This document shows positions 26,057 to 34,751 of a stretch of DNA of 64,000 nucleotides, piece after piece. This DNA is from Leptospiraceae bacterium. GTDB taxonomy: Bacteria > Spirochaetota > Leptospiria > Leptospirales > Leptospiraceae. Each line of letters opens with the position of its first letter. The stretch's first letter is position 1. The notes beneath the pieces were generated by a model. That model did no database searches and was not told the DNA's origin. It saw only the letters and a program-made list of their open reading frames with translations. The stretch lies in the NCBI GenBank assembly GCA_016708435.1, contig JADJFV010000014.1, positions 47,712 through 111,711 on the forward strand, written 5' to 3'. Both the position numbers and the translations under genes were made by a program.

Positions 26057-27352
26057 ATGAATATGCCATTTTCAACGAATAAAAAATTATCGGAAGAATT
26101 AAAAGCAGTGACGCTCTCTATTCAAGAGAGACTAAATAAATCTCCTTTTTTCGAAGCTTTGACTAATAAGAATTTACCAATTGAAAGCTATGTAAATTAC
26201 TTGCAGGCAATGGCCGGAGTAAGCGGAGTTTTAGAAAGAGAAATTCTTATCGCAAATCATTCAGTATTAAATTCCGTATGGAAAAATAATATGCTGAAAT
26301 TGCCGGGTCTGCTTGCTGATCTGGAATCACTTAACTCAACTCAAGTAGAAGACATACCGCTCGCTATTGATGCAATGCTTGATACAATCAAATTAATCCG
26401 TCTATCCCGAATCGACAACCCTTTGTCCCTGATAGGAATCATGTATGTATTAGAAAGCTCTACTCTAGAAGGAGAGTTTAGAAAGCAATTGGTTCAGGCT
26501 AATTTTAATTTTCATAACAATGAAGGACTAATCTATTTAGATCACTACAAAGATAAAAAGCAAGAAAATTGGGAAGCATTTGAAACTAGAATCAATGCGT
26601 TGCCATTATCCGCTAGTGAATTTGATTCTATCATTGAGACAGCCGCCTTCTTTTTTAAAAAGATGGAAAGTATTTTCATATATCTATTTCCGATTCACAA
26701 TACAATACCCTTCTATAATGTCTCAACAATTAATCCTGAAGCGGGTAAACACAATATACCGGAGGACAAATTAGAAATAGAAGCTGCCTTCCGAGCAGGA
26801 ATTACTACATGGGAAGAATTTCCATACTACGCATGGAGATATGGTCTTCGCGGAAAGCAATACACTCGCAGTGACAGTGTCTGGCTTGTAACGTTATGCG
26901 AGCTAGAAGAAGAAGTTGTAATAGAGCAAGTCCATTGGCTTGGCAGAGTTTTAGCGTCAAGGGGAATGCCTCAGTGGCTACTCGCTGTTCATCTCAAGAA
27001 CTTAGTTTATGAATTAGAAAAAGTTCATCCAGAAAAGAAACATGAGTATGATAAATTAAGCAAGGCAAGTGACTCAATTCACAGTATGTATAATCGAATA
27101 TTCAAAGAGGATGACCGAAAGAGACTAATCTCGGAATTTGAAAGTCAAATCGGAGAGGAATGGAGTCATCGTCTTAAAAATATAGGTGGCTTACTCGTGT
27201 CAGCCGTTGCAGACGAGCGAAATGGCATTGATAAGGCGCTTTCAAGCATAGAAACCTGGGCAACAGATGAAAATAGATTTCCAAAAGTCTGGATTGAATC
27301 TGTGCGAAGTATAATTCAATCAGCAAAGGATCTAGTAAGGTCAGGCGTCTGA
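26057..27352 (+). CDS. haem-oxygenase-like domain protein with unknown C-terminal domain
   Basis: Residues about 10-210 look like the helical haem oxygenase fold: LKAVTLSIQERLNKSPFF at the N-terminus and SLIGIMYVLESSTLEGEFRK at about 123-142, which matches the distal-helix region of bacterial haem oxygenases (YVLEGSTLGG). The position of the usual proximal haem-ligand His (ExHxRL-like) is Gln here (SIQERL). The C-terminal about 190 residues (AWRYGLRGKQYTRSD, HWLGRVLASRGMPQWL) are not recognised. The gene starts a three-gene run with a CarH-like B12-binding protein and a hybrid kinase, so it may be a sensor rather than an enzyme. Confidence 0.65.
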   Translation: MNMPFSTNKKLSEELKAVTLSIQERLNKSPFFEALTNKNLPIESYVNYLQAMAGVSGVLEREILIANHSVLNSVWKNNMLKLPGLLADLESLNSTQVEDIPLAIDAMLDTIKLIRLSRIDNPLSLIGIMYVLESSTLEGEFRKQLVQANFNFHNNEGLIYLDHYKDKKQENWEAFETRINALPLSASEFDSIIETAAFFFKKMESIFIYLFPIHNTIPFYNVSTINPEAGKHNIPEDKLEIEAAFRAGITTWEEFPYYAWRYGLRGKQYTRSDSVWLVTLCELEEEVVIEQVHWLGRVLASRGMPQWLLAVHLKNLVYELEKVHPEKKHEYDKLSKASDSIHSMYNRIFKEDDRKRLISEFESQIGEEWSHRLKNIGGLLVSAVADERNGIDKALSSIETWATDENRFPKVWIESVRSIIQSAKDLVRSGV

Positions 27353-27389
27353 TTGGATAAATTTTATTTTTATAGGGGAATAGTTTTTT

Positions 27390-28052
27390 ATGGAAGATAA
27401 ATCATCAGAGATTTCATCCTTCGGAGTAGAAACATTTATTGAGTTTTTGCTTGCAGGGGATCGCCAAAAGAGCTTCGATTATATAGAAGAATATTTGAAA
27501 GATAAGTCAGATTTTGTAAGAGTCTACGAAGAGATTATAAAAAAAGCTCTCTACGAAATAGGAGACCTTTGGGAGCATAACAAAATATCCGTTTCATCTG
27601 AACATCTTGCTACATCGATTGCAAACTCTCTATTGAATCATATTTACCAAACTGTTCCAACGCCAAATACGATCGGAAAAAAAATAGTCATTGGCAATAC
27701 AGAGAATGAAATTCACCATGTTGGAATAAAAATGGTCGCCGATGTTTTCGAAAGTTATGGATGGGAGACTTTTTTTTACACCGGAGATATTTCTGTAAAC
27801 GATCTTATAGAATTCATAAAAACTAAAGAGCCAAATATCTTAGCTCTATCTCTCAGCCTTCGCATGAATCTGCCTACATTCAAAAAATCCTTAGCTTTCA
27901 TAACTGCGGCTTATCCTGATTTACCCATTATTCTTGGAGGGCAAGCTTTTTCGAAGAGAAATAATGATTTTCTCGACGCATTTAAAAATGTAACCTATAT
28001 TCCAGACCTATATACCTTACAGTCTTTTATTCAAAATAAAATGAATACCTAA
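27390..28052 (+). CDS. CarH/AerR-like B12-binding protein without DNA-binding domain
   Basis: The 220-residue protein has a helical B12-binding cap (about residues 25-95) with LWEHNKISVSSEHLATS. This is exactly the W-x9-E-H pattern that in CarH photoreceptors contacts the adenosyl group of adenosylcobalamin. A Rossmann-like B12 domain follows with EIHHVG (ExHxxG, a conservative form of DxHxxG that supplies the lower-ligand His), then LSLSLRMNLP and LGGQAF. The MerR-type DNA-binding domain of CarH is absent, and the following gene is a hybrid histidine kinase. I infer that it is a light- or cobalamin-responsive partner of the kinase; a haem-binding SCHIC-type role is an alternative. Confidence 0.8.
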   Translation: MEDKSSEISSFGVETFIEFLLAGDRQKSFDYIEEYLKDKSDFVRVYEEIIKKALYEIGDLWEHNKISVSSEHLATSIANSLLNHIYQTVPTPNTIGKKIVIGNTENEIHHVGIKMVADVFESYGWETFFYTGDISVNDLIEFIKTKEPNILALSLSLRMNLPTFKKSLAFITAAYPDLPIILGGQAFSKRNNDFLDAFKNVTYIPDLYTLQSFIQNKMNT

Positions 28053-28056
28053 AAGC

Positions 28057-29649
28057 ATGGACTCTGCTCTACCTTTCAACTTCTTGCAAAAATGGAATTC
28101 AGAAATTGAATTAGCTTTAGAAAAAAGCAATGTATTATGCTTAGCTATTTTTAATTTTGAAGGAGAATTAATATTTGCGAATCCAGCGTTCAAAATTCTA
28201 TTAACGGACACTCCCAAAGAGAGTATATTAAATCCAACGTTTGATGCCTTATTAAAGAGTAACAAAAATAATCCGCTCGTTTTTGACGGAATTATCACAA
28301 TTGGCAATGTGAGTCACACTGACAATGTATCGATTCAAGGAAAAGCATTTAGAAAAGACAAAGAACTTTTTATAATCGGTGAAATCGATATAAAAGAATT
28401 AATTTCAGTAAACAACAAATTGGTTACACTCAATAATGAAGTATTTGAATTACAAAGAAATATATTGAAAAGCAAAAAAGAAGCAGAAGCGGCTAACAAT
28501 GCCAAGTCGGAATTTTTAATGAACATGAGTCACGAAATTCGAACACCTTTGAATGGTGTGATTGGCTTTACCGATCTATTAATGAAATCAAAATTGGAAG
28601 AAACTCAGAGTTTGTATTTGGACATTGTCAATAGATCAGCAAATTCATTACTGGAATTATTAAATGGCATACTTGACTTTTCAAACATTGAATCAGACAA
28701 AATAGAACTAAGTATTGAGAAAGTTGATTTATATTCATTATTAAAAGAAGTATCTGAGCTTATCAAGAATAAGCTTGAGGCGAAAAAATTAAAACTCATT
28801 ATGAAAGTATATCCTAATTTACCTCCGTATATATTTTCAGATCCAATTCGATTGAGGCAAATATTAATTAACCTGATTGGAAATGCAATTAAATTTACAG
28901 AAAAAGGTGAAATAGAAATTGAAGTAAGATTAATCAGTGAAAATGAGTTGAGGCAGGAAGCTCAAATTTTTTTTTCTGTAAGAGATACTGGTATAGGAGT
29001 CTCGAAAGAGAATCAATCAAGAATCTTCGAGGCTTTTTCTCAAGCAGATTCTTCCATAAACCGCAAATACGGCGGAACAGGTTTAGGTCTGCCAATCGCG
29101 AATAAATTATTAGCACTCATGTCCTCTAAGCTAGAAATAAAAAGTGAATATGGAATAGGAAGCATTTTTTATTTTACAATCAATGTAAAATTGGAGAAAC
29201 ATACAATGACACAGGAAGAGAAGCCTTTCCTTGATTTATTAAAACCTAAAGACAGCAAATTAACATTTGCCGAAGGACTAAAAATTTTAATCGTCGATGA
29301 TGATGAAATTAATCTATTTTTAACAAAGACCATGATAAATAAAATATTACCGAATGGAATTATTTTCGAGGCAACGAATGCCGAATCGGCTATTGAGCAA
29401 TTTCAAGCTGAAAAGCCAAACATAATCTTTATGGATGTTCAAATGCCTGAAATGAATGGTCACGAAGCAACAATTGCCATTAGAAAGCTTGAAACTAATA
29501 GCAGAATCCCAATTATTGCGTTAACCGCAGGAGCTCGCGATGAGGAAATAAATAAATGCTTTCAATCTGGTATGGACGATTATGTAAGTAAGCCCGCAGT
29601 AGCAGATACAATCGAAATCACATTGGCGAAGTGGTTAAATGATAATTAG
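28057..29649 (+). CDS. PAS-containing hybrid histidine kinase with receiver domain
   Basis: The 530-residue cytoplasmic protein has no membrane segment. Residues about 15-115 form a PAS-like domain (NFEGELIFANPAFKILL). The HisKA H-box is NMSHEIRTPLNGVIGF at about residue 158, the N-box NLIGNAIKFTEKG at about 272 and the G-boxes DTGIGVS and GGTGLGL at about 312-350. A receiver domain (about 408-525) has ILIVDDDEIN and phospho-acceptor Asp in IIFMDVQMPEMNG. It starts four bases after the B12-binding gene, so the two are translated together and the kinase probably takes its input from that protein. Confidence 0.92.
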   Translation: MDSALPFNFLQKWNSEIELALEKSNVLCLAIFNFEGELIFANPAFKILLTDTPKESILNPTFDALLKSNKNNPLVFDGIITIGNVSHTDNVSIQGKAFRKDKELFIIGEIDIKELISVNNKLVTLNNEVFELQRNILKSKKEAEAANNAKSEFLMNMSHEIRTPLNGVIGFTDLLMKSKLEETQSLYLDIVNRSANSLLELLNGILDFSNIESDKIELSIEKVDLYSLLKEVSELIKNKLEAKKLKLIMKVYPNLPPYIFSDPIRLRQILINLIGNAIKFTEKGEIEIEVRLISENELRQEAQIFFSVRDTGIGVSKENQSRIFEAFSQADSSINRKYGGTGLGLPIANKLLALMSSKLEIKSEYGIGSIFYFTINVKLEKHTMTQEEKPFLDLLKPKDSKLTFAEGLKILIVDDDEINLFLTKTMINKILPNGIIFEATNAESAIEQFQAEKPNIIFMDVQMPEMNGHEATIAIRKLETNSRIPIIALTAGARDEEINKCFQSGMDDYVSKPAVADTIEITLAKWLNDN

Positions 29650-29692
29650 CCACTAAAAAATCCCCCTTATCCTTAAGGCTTAATTTATAAAG

Positions 29693-30601
29693 CTAACCTT
29701 TTCTTTTTTTCAAAAACTCGTATGCATCCTTAGCTTCAATGAATTTTTTATTCATAAGTTCATAGATTTCTGGTTTGGCATTATGAAATTTATCCGGGTG
29801 ATACATAATAGCCATTTGCTTCCATGCTTTTTCCAATTCTTCTAAAGTATAAGTTTCTTTTAAGTTAAATAAGACGAGTGAATTTTTTAGTTTGGAACTA
29901 TCTACATACTCGCGAGTATACGCTTGACCGGTATGACCGCTGGAGTTTTGATTTGTGCGAGCGTTTACATTGTATTGTGCGGTGCGTTTTATATTTTGCA
30001 CATACGCACCGGGGAGAGAGAATTGAAAGCATAGTCGATTGAATAAATCTTCCTCTGCTTGCGTGACTCCCCCATCGGCAAGTGCTACTTCATATATCAT
30101 CAAAAATAACATACTAGTTAATTCAATACGCGCTTCCCAGCCTGCTCCATTTAGATGTTGGAAATATAAATTCACAACTTCTACTAGAGACTGAAATATT
30201 TCTTCTTTTGAAAAATTTTGAATATGTCCTTTTGTATAGCCTACAATGCGTGCAATTAAATTTTCATCTACATTACCCTGAAACTCTCTCTGTATCGCCT
30301 GACGTATAACAAGAATCTCTTTTTCGGAAATGCGTCCATCTGATTTGGCAATATGAATACAAGCAGAGACAAGAATAGCCGCATACTGTTCAAGAATAGA
30401 ATATCCACCTATTTCATTTCGAATTTTATAAACAAGCGCACTCAGATACTCGCGATTATCCGTAACTGTATCTACGCTAAATTCATCGAGCGTTCTTCTT
30501 ACTGCAAGCACAACAAGAAACACTCCAAGTATAAAAAATAAAATTTCTTTGGAATTAATAATTAAAAAAAGTCCAAGGAGAGTGAGGAGAAGATTAATCA
30601 T
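29693..30601 (-). CDS. TerB and DnaJ domain protein (DjlA-like)
   Basis: The 302-residue protein has an N-terminal membrane helix pair (residues 3-35), then a TerB-like helical domain (about 70-205, HIAKSDGRISEKE and VALADGGVTQAEEDLF). A C-terminal J domain has the HPD motif in MYHPDKFHN at about residue 270. This order is that of DjlA, a membrane-anchored DnaK co-chaperone. It is convergent with the hybrid kinase gene. Confidence 0.85.
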   Translation of the reverse strand: MINLLLTLLGLFLIINSKEILFFILGVFLVVLAVRRTLDEFSVDTVTDNREYLSALVYKIRNEIGGYSILEQYAAILVSACIHIAKSDGRISEKEILVIRQAIQREFQGNVDENLIARIVGYTKGHIQNFSKEEIFQSLVEVVNLYFQHLNGAGWEARIELTSMLFLMIYEVALADGGVTQAEEDLFNRLCFQFSLPGAYVQNIKRTAQYNVNARTNQNSSGHTGQAYTREYVDSSKLKNSLVLFNLKETYTLEELEKAWKQMAIMYHPDKFHNAKPEIYELMNKKFIEAKDAYEFLKKRKG

Positions 30602-30639
30602 TTACAGTTGCATGCCTTCCCCATTATGTTTCGACCCAA

Positions 30640-30745
30640 GGAAGAAACATTGAGTTTCGTTTTCTATCGGAGGTCTCAAGAAATAGAGATTCCCGATATC
30701 GCTTGGCGGTGGCGGCGCAAGCGGGTGGAATTTCGGGAATGACAG
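30640..30745. repeat. REP-like inverted repeat
   Basis: ATTCCCGA at 30689-30696 pairs with TCGGGAAT at 30733-30740 around a GC-rich centre (GCTTGGCGGTGGCGGCGC), ending in GACAG. This is the classical layout of dispersed REP-like repeats. It lies just after the stop of the flavin reductase gene. Minus-strand frames through it are by-products. Confidence 0.55.
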
Positions 30746-30774
30746 TTGATAAGTCAATCTTAATAACATATTCT

Positions 30775-31254
30775 TCAAATGCTATAATACTTTCTATAAA
30801 AATAGAGCAATGGACGTTTAGATTCATCTGTATACGCATAATGCACTTTACCCACGAGTATTGAATGATCTCCACCTTCATACACATTTTCTAATGTGCA
30901 ATCTAGATGACAGAGGGAATTTTTTAGAAGTGGTGACTTTGTTATTTGTTGGATAAATCCATTTTCATTTACAAGTGCATTTCTATCTGTATCCGATTTT
31001 GCAAATTGATTCGAAAGAGACTCTTGCTCTGAGGAAAGAATATTAACTGCAAATTCTTTGATCTGAAGAATCTTATCATGGCTCGCAGTTGTTTTTAGAA
31101 CCGAAAATAAAATAAGAAATGGATCTACAGAAAGAGAAGTAAAACTAGATGCAGTAAGTCCGCTGTAAATTCCATTCTCCGAATAGGTAACGATTGTTAC
31201 CCCCGAAGCCCAATGCCCCATTGCTTTCTTAAAATCGTCTTTTGTTATCGCCAT
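30775..31254 (-). CDS. flavin reductase-like FMN-binding protein
   Basis: The 159-residue protein matches the small flavin reductase domain. FKKAMGHWASGVTIVTY is at the N-terminus, and GLTASSFTSLSVDPFLILFSV at about 32-52 is the FMN-binding signature split by a turn. AVNILSSEQESLSNQFA and DHSILVGKVHY follow near the C-terminus. It probably reduces FMN with NAD(P)H for a partner monooxygenase, none of which is adjacent. Full length. Confidence 0.9.
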   Translation of the reverse strand: MAITKDDFKKAMGHWASGVTIVTYSENGIYSGLTASSFTSLSVDPFLILFSVLKTTASHDKILQIKEFAVNILSSEQESLSNQFAKSDTDRNALVNENGFIQQITKSPLLKNSLCHLDCTLENVYEGGDHSILVGKVHYAYTDESKRPLLYFYRKYYSI

Positions 31255-31675
31255 ATTGTTAATCCTAATCGCGTGAAAGATTAGTCAAATAAAAAATCTG
31301 AAGTTTTTGAGGAGACTTTTTCTGGAAATCAACTCTGTTACTAAACTATTTGCAATTTCACACTGCGACATACAACTAGTAGCCAACAAAATTGAATTCA
31401 ATACAGAAAGAATAGATCATTTTTGTAAAGAAAATAGGTTCTTAACTCACCATACGCAAGTTGAGTGGCGTGCCCACTGCTGGTTTTTTTGGGCTACACC
31501 TAACGGTGGGTTCGCTGCATTCTATCATGAAAGAACCACGGTGTCAGTCTAAAATGAGTGAGGACACTTAAGAAAGCATTCTATTTTCAGAGGAAAAAAA
31601 TAGTGTGTTTCGTATATTTCAGATATTTCTTCAATTGTCTTGCATTTAAAGTATATCCTTTTTTCTGTAGGAATT

Positions 31676-33640
31676 ATGAGAATACTCATTGTGACTATAG
31701 TGCTTATTATCTTTTCGTGCTCAGCGGATAAGCAAATAAAACCGCCAGACGCTGTGAATGGAATTCTAGATTTAAGAGAATGGAATTTCGATTCAAAAAA
31801 AGACAGCATTGTAAGTCTAGTTGGTTTATGGGAATTTTATTGGAATACTTTCATCGAATCACCAGAAGAACAAAGAAATTTTTTTCTAGATAAAGATGCG
31901 GCTAATATTCATTATATTCCGATTCCCTCTGAATGGCAAGACTATAAAATTAATAATGCATCACTTCCATCCAAAGGCTATGCAATGTATAGGCTAAGAG
32001 TGCTTATGCCCAAAACCGATATTCCTCTTAGCTTTGCTATGACGGATATTTGTATGTCTTATAGGTTGTATGTAAACGGAGTATTACATCATACAAACGG
32101 CAAGGTAGGAACGTCAGAAGAAGATTCTATACCGTTTCAACGACATGGAATATTTCCTTTACATAAGAATGCAGAAGAGTTAGAAATTGTTTTTTTGATT
32201 TCTAACTTCTACCATTCAAGAGCAGGGCTCTGGAATAAAATTTCGATAGGATCTAGAGCACAAATAGAAAGTAATTATCAGAATAAAATAGCACTGACCT
32301 TCTTTACTTTTGGAATTCTTCTTATAATGAGTATTTACCACTTTGTATTTTATTTTTTAAGACGAAAAGATAAATCACCGTTATTTTTTGGAGTAATGTG
32401 CCTAGCACTAGCGTTACGAACCATTGGTATGGAAGAAAGAGTTATTCTAGATTTATTACCCTTTATTCCTTTCAAAGCCATCTATAAATTAGAATTTATT
32501 ACTGCTTACGTAACTATCGCATTTTTTTTCCTATTCATTCGCAATCTTTTTCCGGAAGAATTTTCCAAGACTATATTACGTATCACTTTATTATTTTCTT
32601 TTATTGCCTGCCTAATACCGGTTCTTTTTATTCCATATTACTACGATTTACCGCTCTTTCGTTCTCTCCAGTTCTGGTTAATATTTAGTATCCTCTATTC
32701 AGGTTACGTATTAATTAAAGCTATTAATAAAAATAGAATGGGCTCTTCTGCTTTTTTAATTGGTGTTTCCATTTTCTTCCTTACAATTATCAATGATGTT
32801 CTTTATGGGGGCGCCATTATCTACACAGTAAATCTTTCCATCTATGGATTTTTATCTTTTGTGATAGCTCAATCAATTGTTCTTGCCATTCGATTTACGC
32901 ATGCGTTTGCAATGGAGGAGCAATACAATATTGTGCAAAAAGAAATTGAAATAAGTAAACAAAGACTATTGGAAAGAGAGATTCAGTTAAAAGAAGCAGA
33001 GACTATAAAAAAGAAACTCGAACTAGGAATGCTAAAACAAACAATACAACCCCATTTTCTAATGAATTCTCTTTCTACACTCCTCGGGCTCATTCGAGAA
33101 AATCCCACACGAGCAGGCAAATTAGTAAACTCTCTTGGAGCAGAAGTTAGAACTATGCTAGATGTATCGAGTGAGACAATTATTCCCCTTTCAACGGAAA
33201 TAGAAATTTGCAAATCACATCTAGACATAATGGCTATTCGCCTGGAAAGAAATTTCTTCTTAAAAACAGAAGGAATATCCGGTGAAGAGAAATTTCCCCC
33301 TCTCGTATTACAAACTCTTATAGAGAATGCATTTACTCATTCTGTGAAATACACAGGTAATATTGAATTCTTGATAAAGAAATTTTCCTTAGATTCCGAG
33401 AAGAATATAATTTTAGATAACGGTAAACAAGAAATATCCGCGTCTGAATTACAGTATGAATTTTACTGTATATTTGATGATTCTTTTGTGGTTAATACTA
33501 AATTGCCAGAAGGAAATAAAAAAGGAACTGGAACTCTGTATATTAAATCTCGTTTAGAAGAAAGCTACCCGAACAGATGGAGTTTTGATCAGGGTTGGGA
33601 AAATAAAACATGGGTAGTAAAAATTGGTATTAAGCAATGA
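31676..33640 (+). CDS. 7TMR-DISM sensor histidine kinase, LytS type
   Basis: The protein is about 654 residues from ATG 31676 (TAGGA precedes it). It starts with a lipoprotein-like signal ending IIFSC (Cys14). Then come a 7TMR-DISM extracellular domain (GLWEFYWNTF) and seven membrane segments (about 195-420). A coiled coil leads to a His_kinase (PF06580) core, LKQTIQPHFLMNSLSTLLG, with the phospho-acceptor His, and an N-box LIENAFTHSVKY. The sensor half is closely similar to the protein at 1714-3429, but the kinase core is of a different family. The stop overlaps the start of the LytTR regulator, its likely partner. Confidence 0.88.
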   Translation: MRILIVTIVLIIFSCSADKQIKPPDAVNGILDLREWNFDSKKDSIVSLVGLWEFYWNTFIESPEEQRNFFLDKDAANIHYIPIPSEWQDYKINNASLPSKGYAMYRLRVLMPKTDIPLSFAMTDICMSYRLYVNGVLHHTNGKVGTSEEDSIPFQRHGIFPLHKNAEELEIVFLISNFYHSRAGLWNKISIGSRAQIESNYQNKIALTFFTFGILLIMSIYHFVFYFLRRKDKSPLFFGVMCLALALRTIGMEERVILDLLPFIPFKAIYKLEFITAYVTIAFFFLFIRNLFPEEFSKTILRITLLFSFIACLIPVLFIPYYYDLPLFRSLQFWLIFSILYSGYVLIKAINKNRMGSSAFLIGVSIFFLTIINDVLYGGAIIYTVNLSIYGFLSFVIAQSIVLAIRFTHAFAMEEQYNIVQKEIEISKQRLLEREIQLKEAETIKKKLELGMLKQTIQPHFLMNSLSTLLGLIRENPTRAGKLVNSLGAEVRTMLDVSSETIIPLSTEIEICKSHLDIMAIRLERNFFLKTEGISGEEKFPPLVLQTLIENAFTHSVKYTGNIEFLIKKFSLDSEKNIILDNGKQEISASELQYEFYCIFDDSFVVNTKLPEGNKKGTGTLYIKSRLEESYPNRWSFDQGWENKTWVVKIGIKQ

Positions 33641-34344
33641 GAATAATGATCGTAGAAGATGAACCGGTGACAGCTCGATATATAAAAAGTTTACTAGAAG
33701 AAATCTTTCAGGATAGAAGGCATTCGATTTCTATTCAATCCAATTTACTGAGTGCAGAATGTTTTATTTGGGAAAACCAAATTGATATACTCATCCTGGA
33801 TTTGAATTTGAATGGGGAAAATGGATTTGAATTACTCGAACATGCTGTTGCTTCTACTTTTCACACAATTATTATATCAGGTAATATTGATAAGGCGCTC
33901 GTTGCGTTCGAGTATGGAGTTCTAGACTTTATTCCGAAACCTTTTGATGCAGATAGGTTACAATTGGCGATTAATCGACTGGAAGAAAATCGAAAGACTC
34001 GTTCTCAACTAAAAAGAATTTCCATTCGCAAAGATGACTCCATTTTTCTTTTACCAATTGAAGATATTGATTTTTTTGAAGCAGATGGAAAGCAAACAAA
34101 GGTTTATTTAAAAAATGGAAGCATTGAGCAATATAAAAAAAACCTAAATGCAATAGATCAATTTTTACCACCCAATTTTTATCGGGTTCATAAATCCTAT
34201 ATAGTATCTCTCGACAATATAAGAGAAATCAAGATTAAAAATGGAAATGTTTACCATGCTATTACGCATAACGCCCAAGAAGTGCCTGTAGGCAGAAAGG
34301 CTTTCAAAGAAATTCAAAGCAAATTTCATCTTCTAGACTCTTAA
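33637..34344 (+). CDS. LytTR-family response regulator
   Basis: The 235-residue regulator has a receiver domain at residues 1-120 (IMIVEDEPVTARYI; phospho-acceptor Asp in LILDLNLNGENGFE; FIPKPFDADRL). A LytTR DNA-binding domain occupies about 130-230 (IEDIDFFEADGKQTKVYLKN, FYRVHKSYIVSLDNI, VPVGRKAFKEI). It overlaps the LytS-type kinase gene by four bases, the usual arrangement of a cognate pair. Confidence 0.93.
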   Translation: MRIMIVEDEPVTARYIKSLLEEIFQDRRHSISIQSNLLSAECFIWENQIDILILDLNLNGENGFELLEHAVASTFHTIIISGNIDKALVAFEYGVLDFIPKPFDADRLQLAINRLEENRKTRSQLKRISIRKDDSIFLLPIEDIDFFEADGKQTKVYLKNGSIEQYKKNLNAIDQFLPPNFYRVHKSYIVSLDNIREIKIKNGNVYHAITHNAQEVPVGRKAFKEIQSKFHLLDS

Positions 34345-34462
34345 CAAGTTCATTGTATGGGCTTATTTCCTGCCATTCAAGCCGATTTATAACCGTTCAT
34401 GCCTGATTTCTTGACAAAGAATTTGTCTGGTCATAGGAATAAGAATAATAAGGAAACTAATC

Positions 34463-34735
34463 ATGAAAGAAAATAATTTTGAAGATATAATTTCACTCGA
34501 TGAGAGATTGCTTCATAAAATTTTACGTGGAGTGGACAGTAGAGATTTAGCTCTAGCGCTTAACGCTACATCTGAGCAAGTTCAAGAAAAGATTTTCAAT
34601 ACATTAACCGAACCTGTTGTGCCACTCTTAAAAGAATTAATGAGTCTATTACAAAATTCTCACTCTGAGGATAGCCGTCTAAGTCAAGAAAAAATCGTTT
34701 CCCTATGGCAAACGATGAATGAGACCGAAGATTAA
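34463..34735 (+). CDS. stand-alone FliG C-terminal domain protein
   Basis: The 90-residue protein aligns by eye with the C-terminal domain of the flagellar switch protein FliG: FEDIISLDERLLHKILRGV, then DSRDLALALNATSEQVQEKIF. A full FliG has about 340 residues; this keeps only part of the torque-helix domain and lacks the FliF- and FliM-binding parts. A start with its own leader (AAGGAAACTAATC before the ATG) suggests a real small gene rather than a cut end. It follows the LytTR regulator by about 120 bp. Confidence 0.7.
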   Translation: MKENNFEDIISLDERLLHKILRGVDSRDLALALNATSEQVQEKIFNTLTEPVVPLLKELMSLLQNSHSEDSRLSQEKIVSLWQTMNETED

Positions 34736-34751
34736 TTTAAAATCAAATGCA

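Noticed and set aside
30624..30887. Minus-strand frame of 87 codons
   Set aside because: It overlaps the flavin reductase end in another frame and runs into a REP-like repeat.
31307..31552. Plus-strand frame of 81 codons
   Set aside because: No ribosome site, family or coding character; it contains repeat-like words (GTGGCGTGCCCACTGC) and lies in the gap before the DISM-LytS gene.
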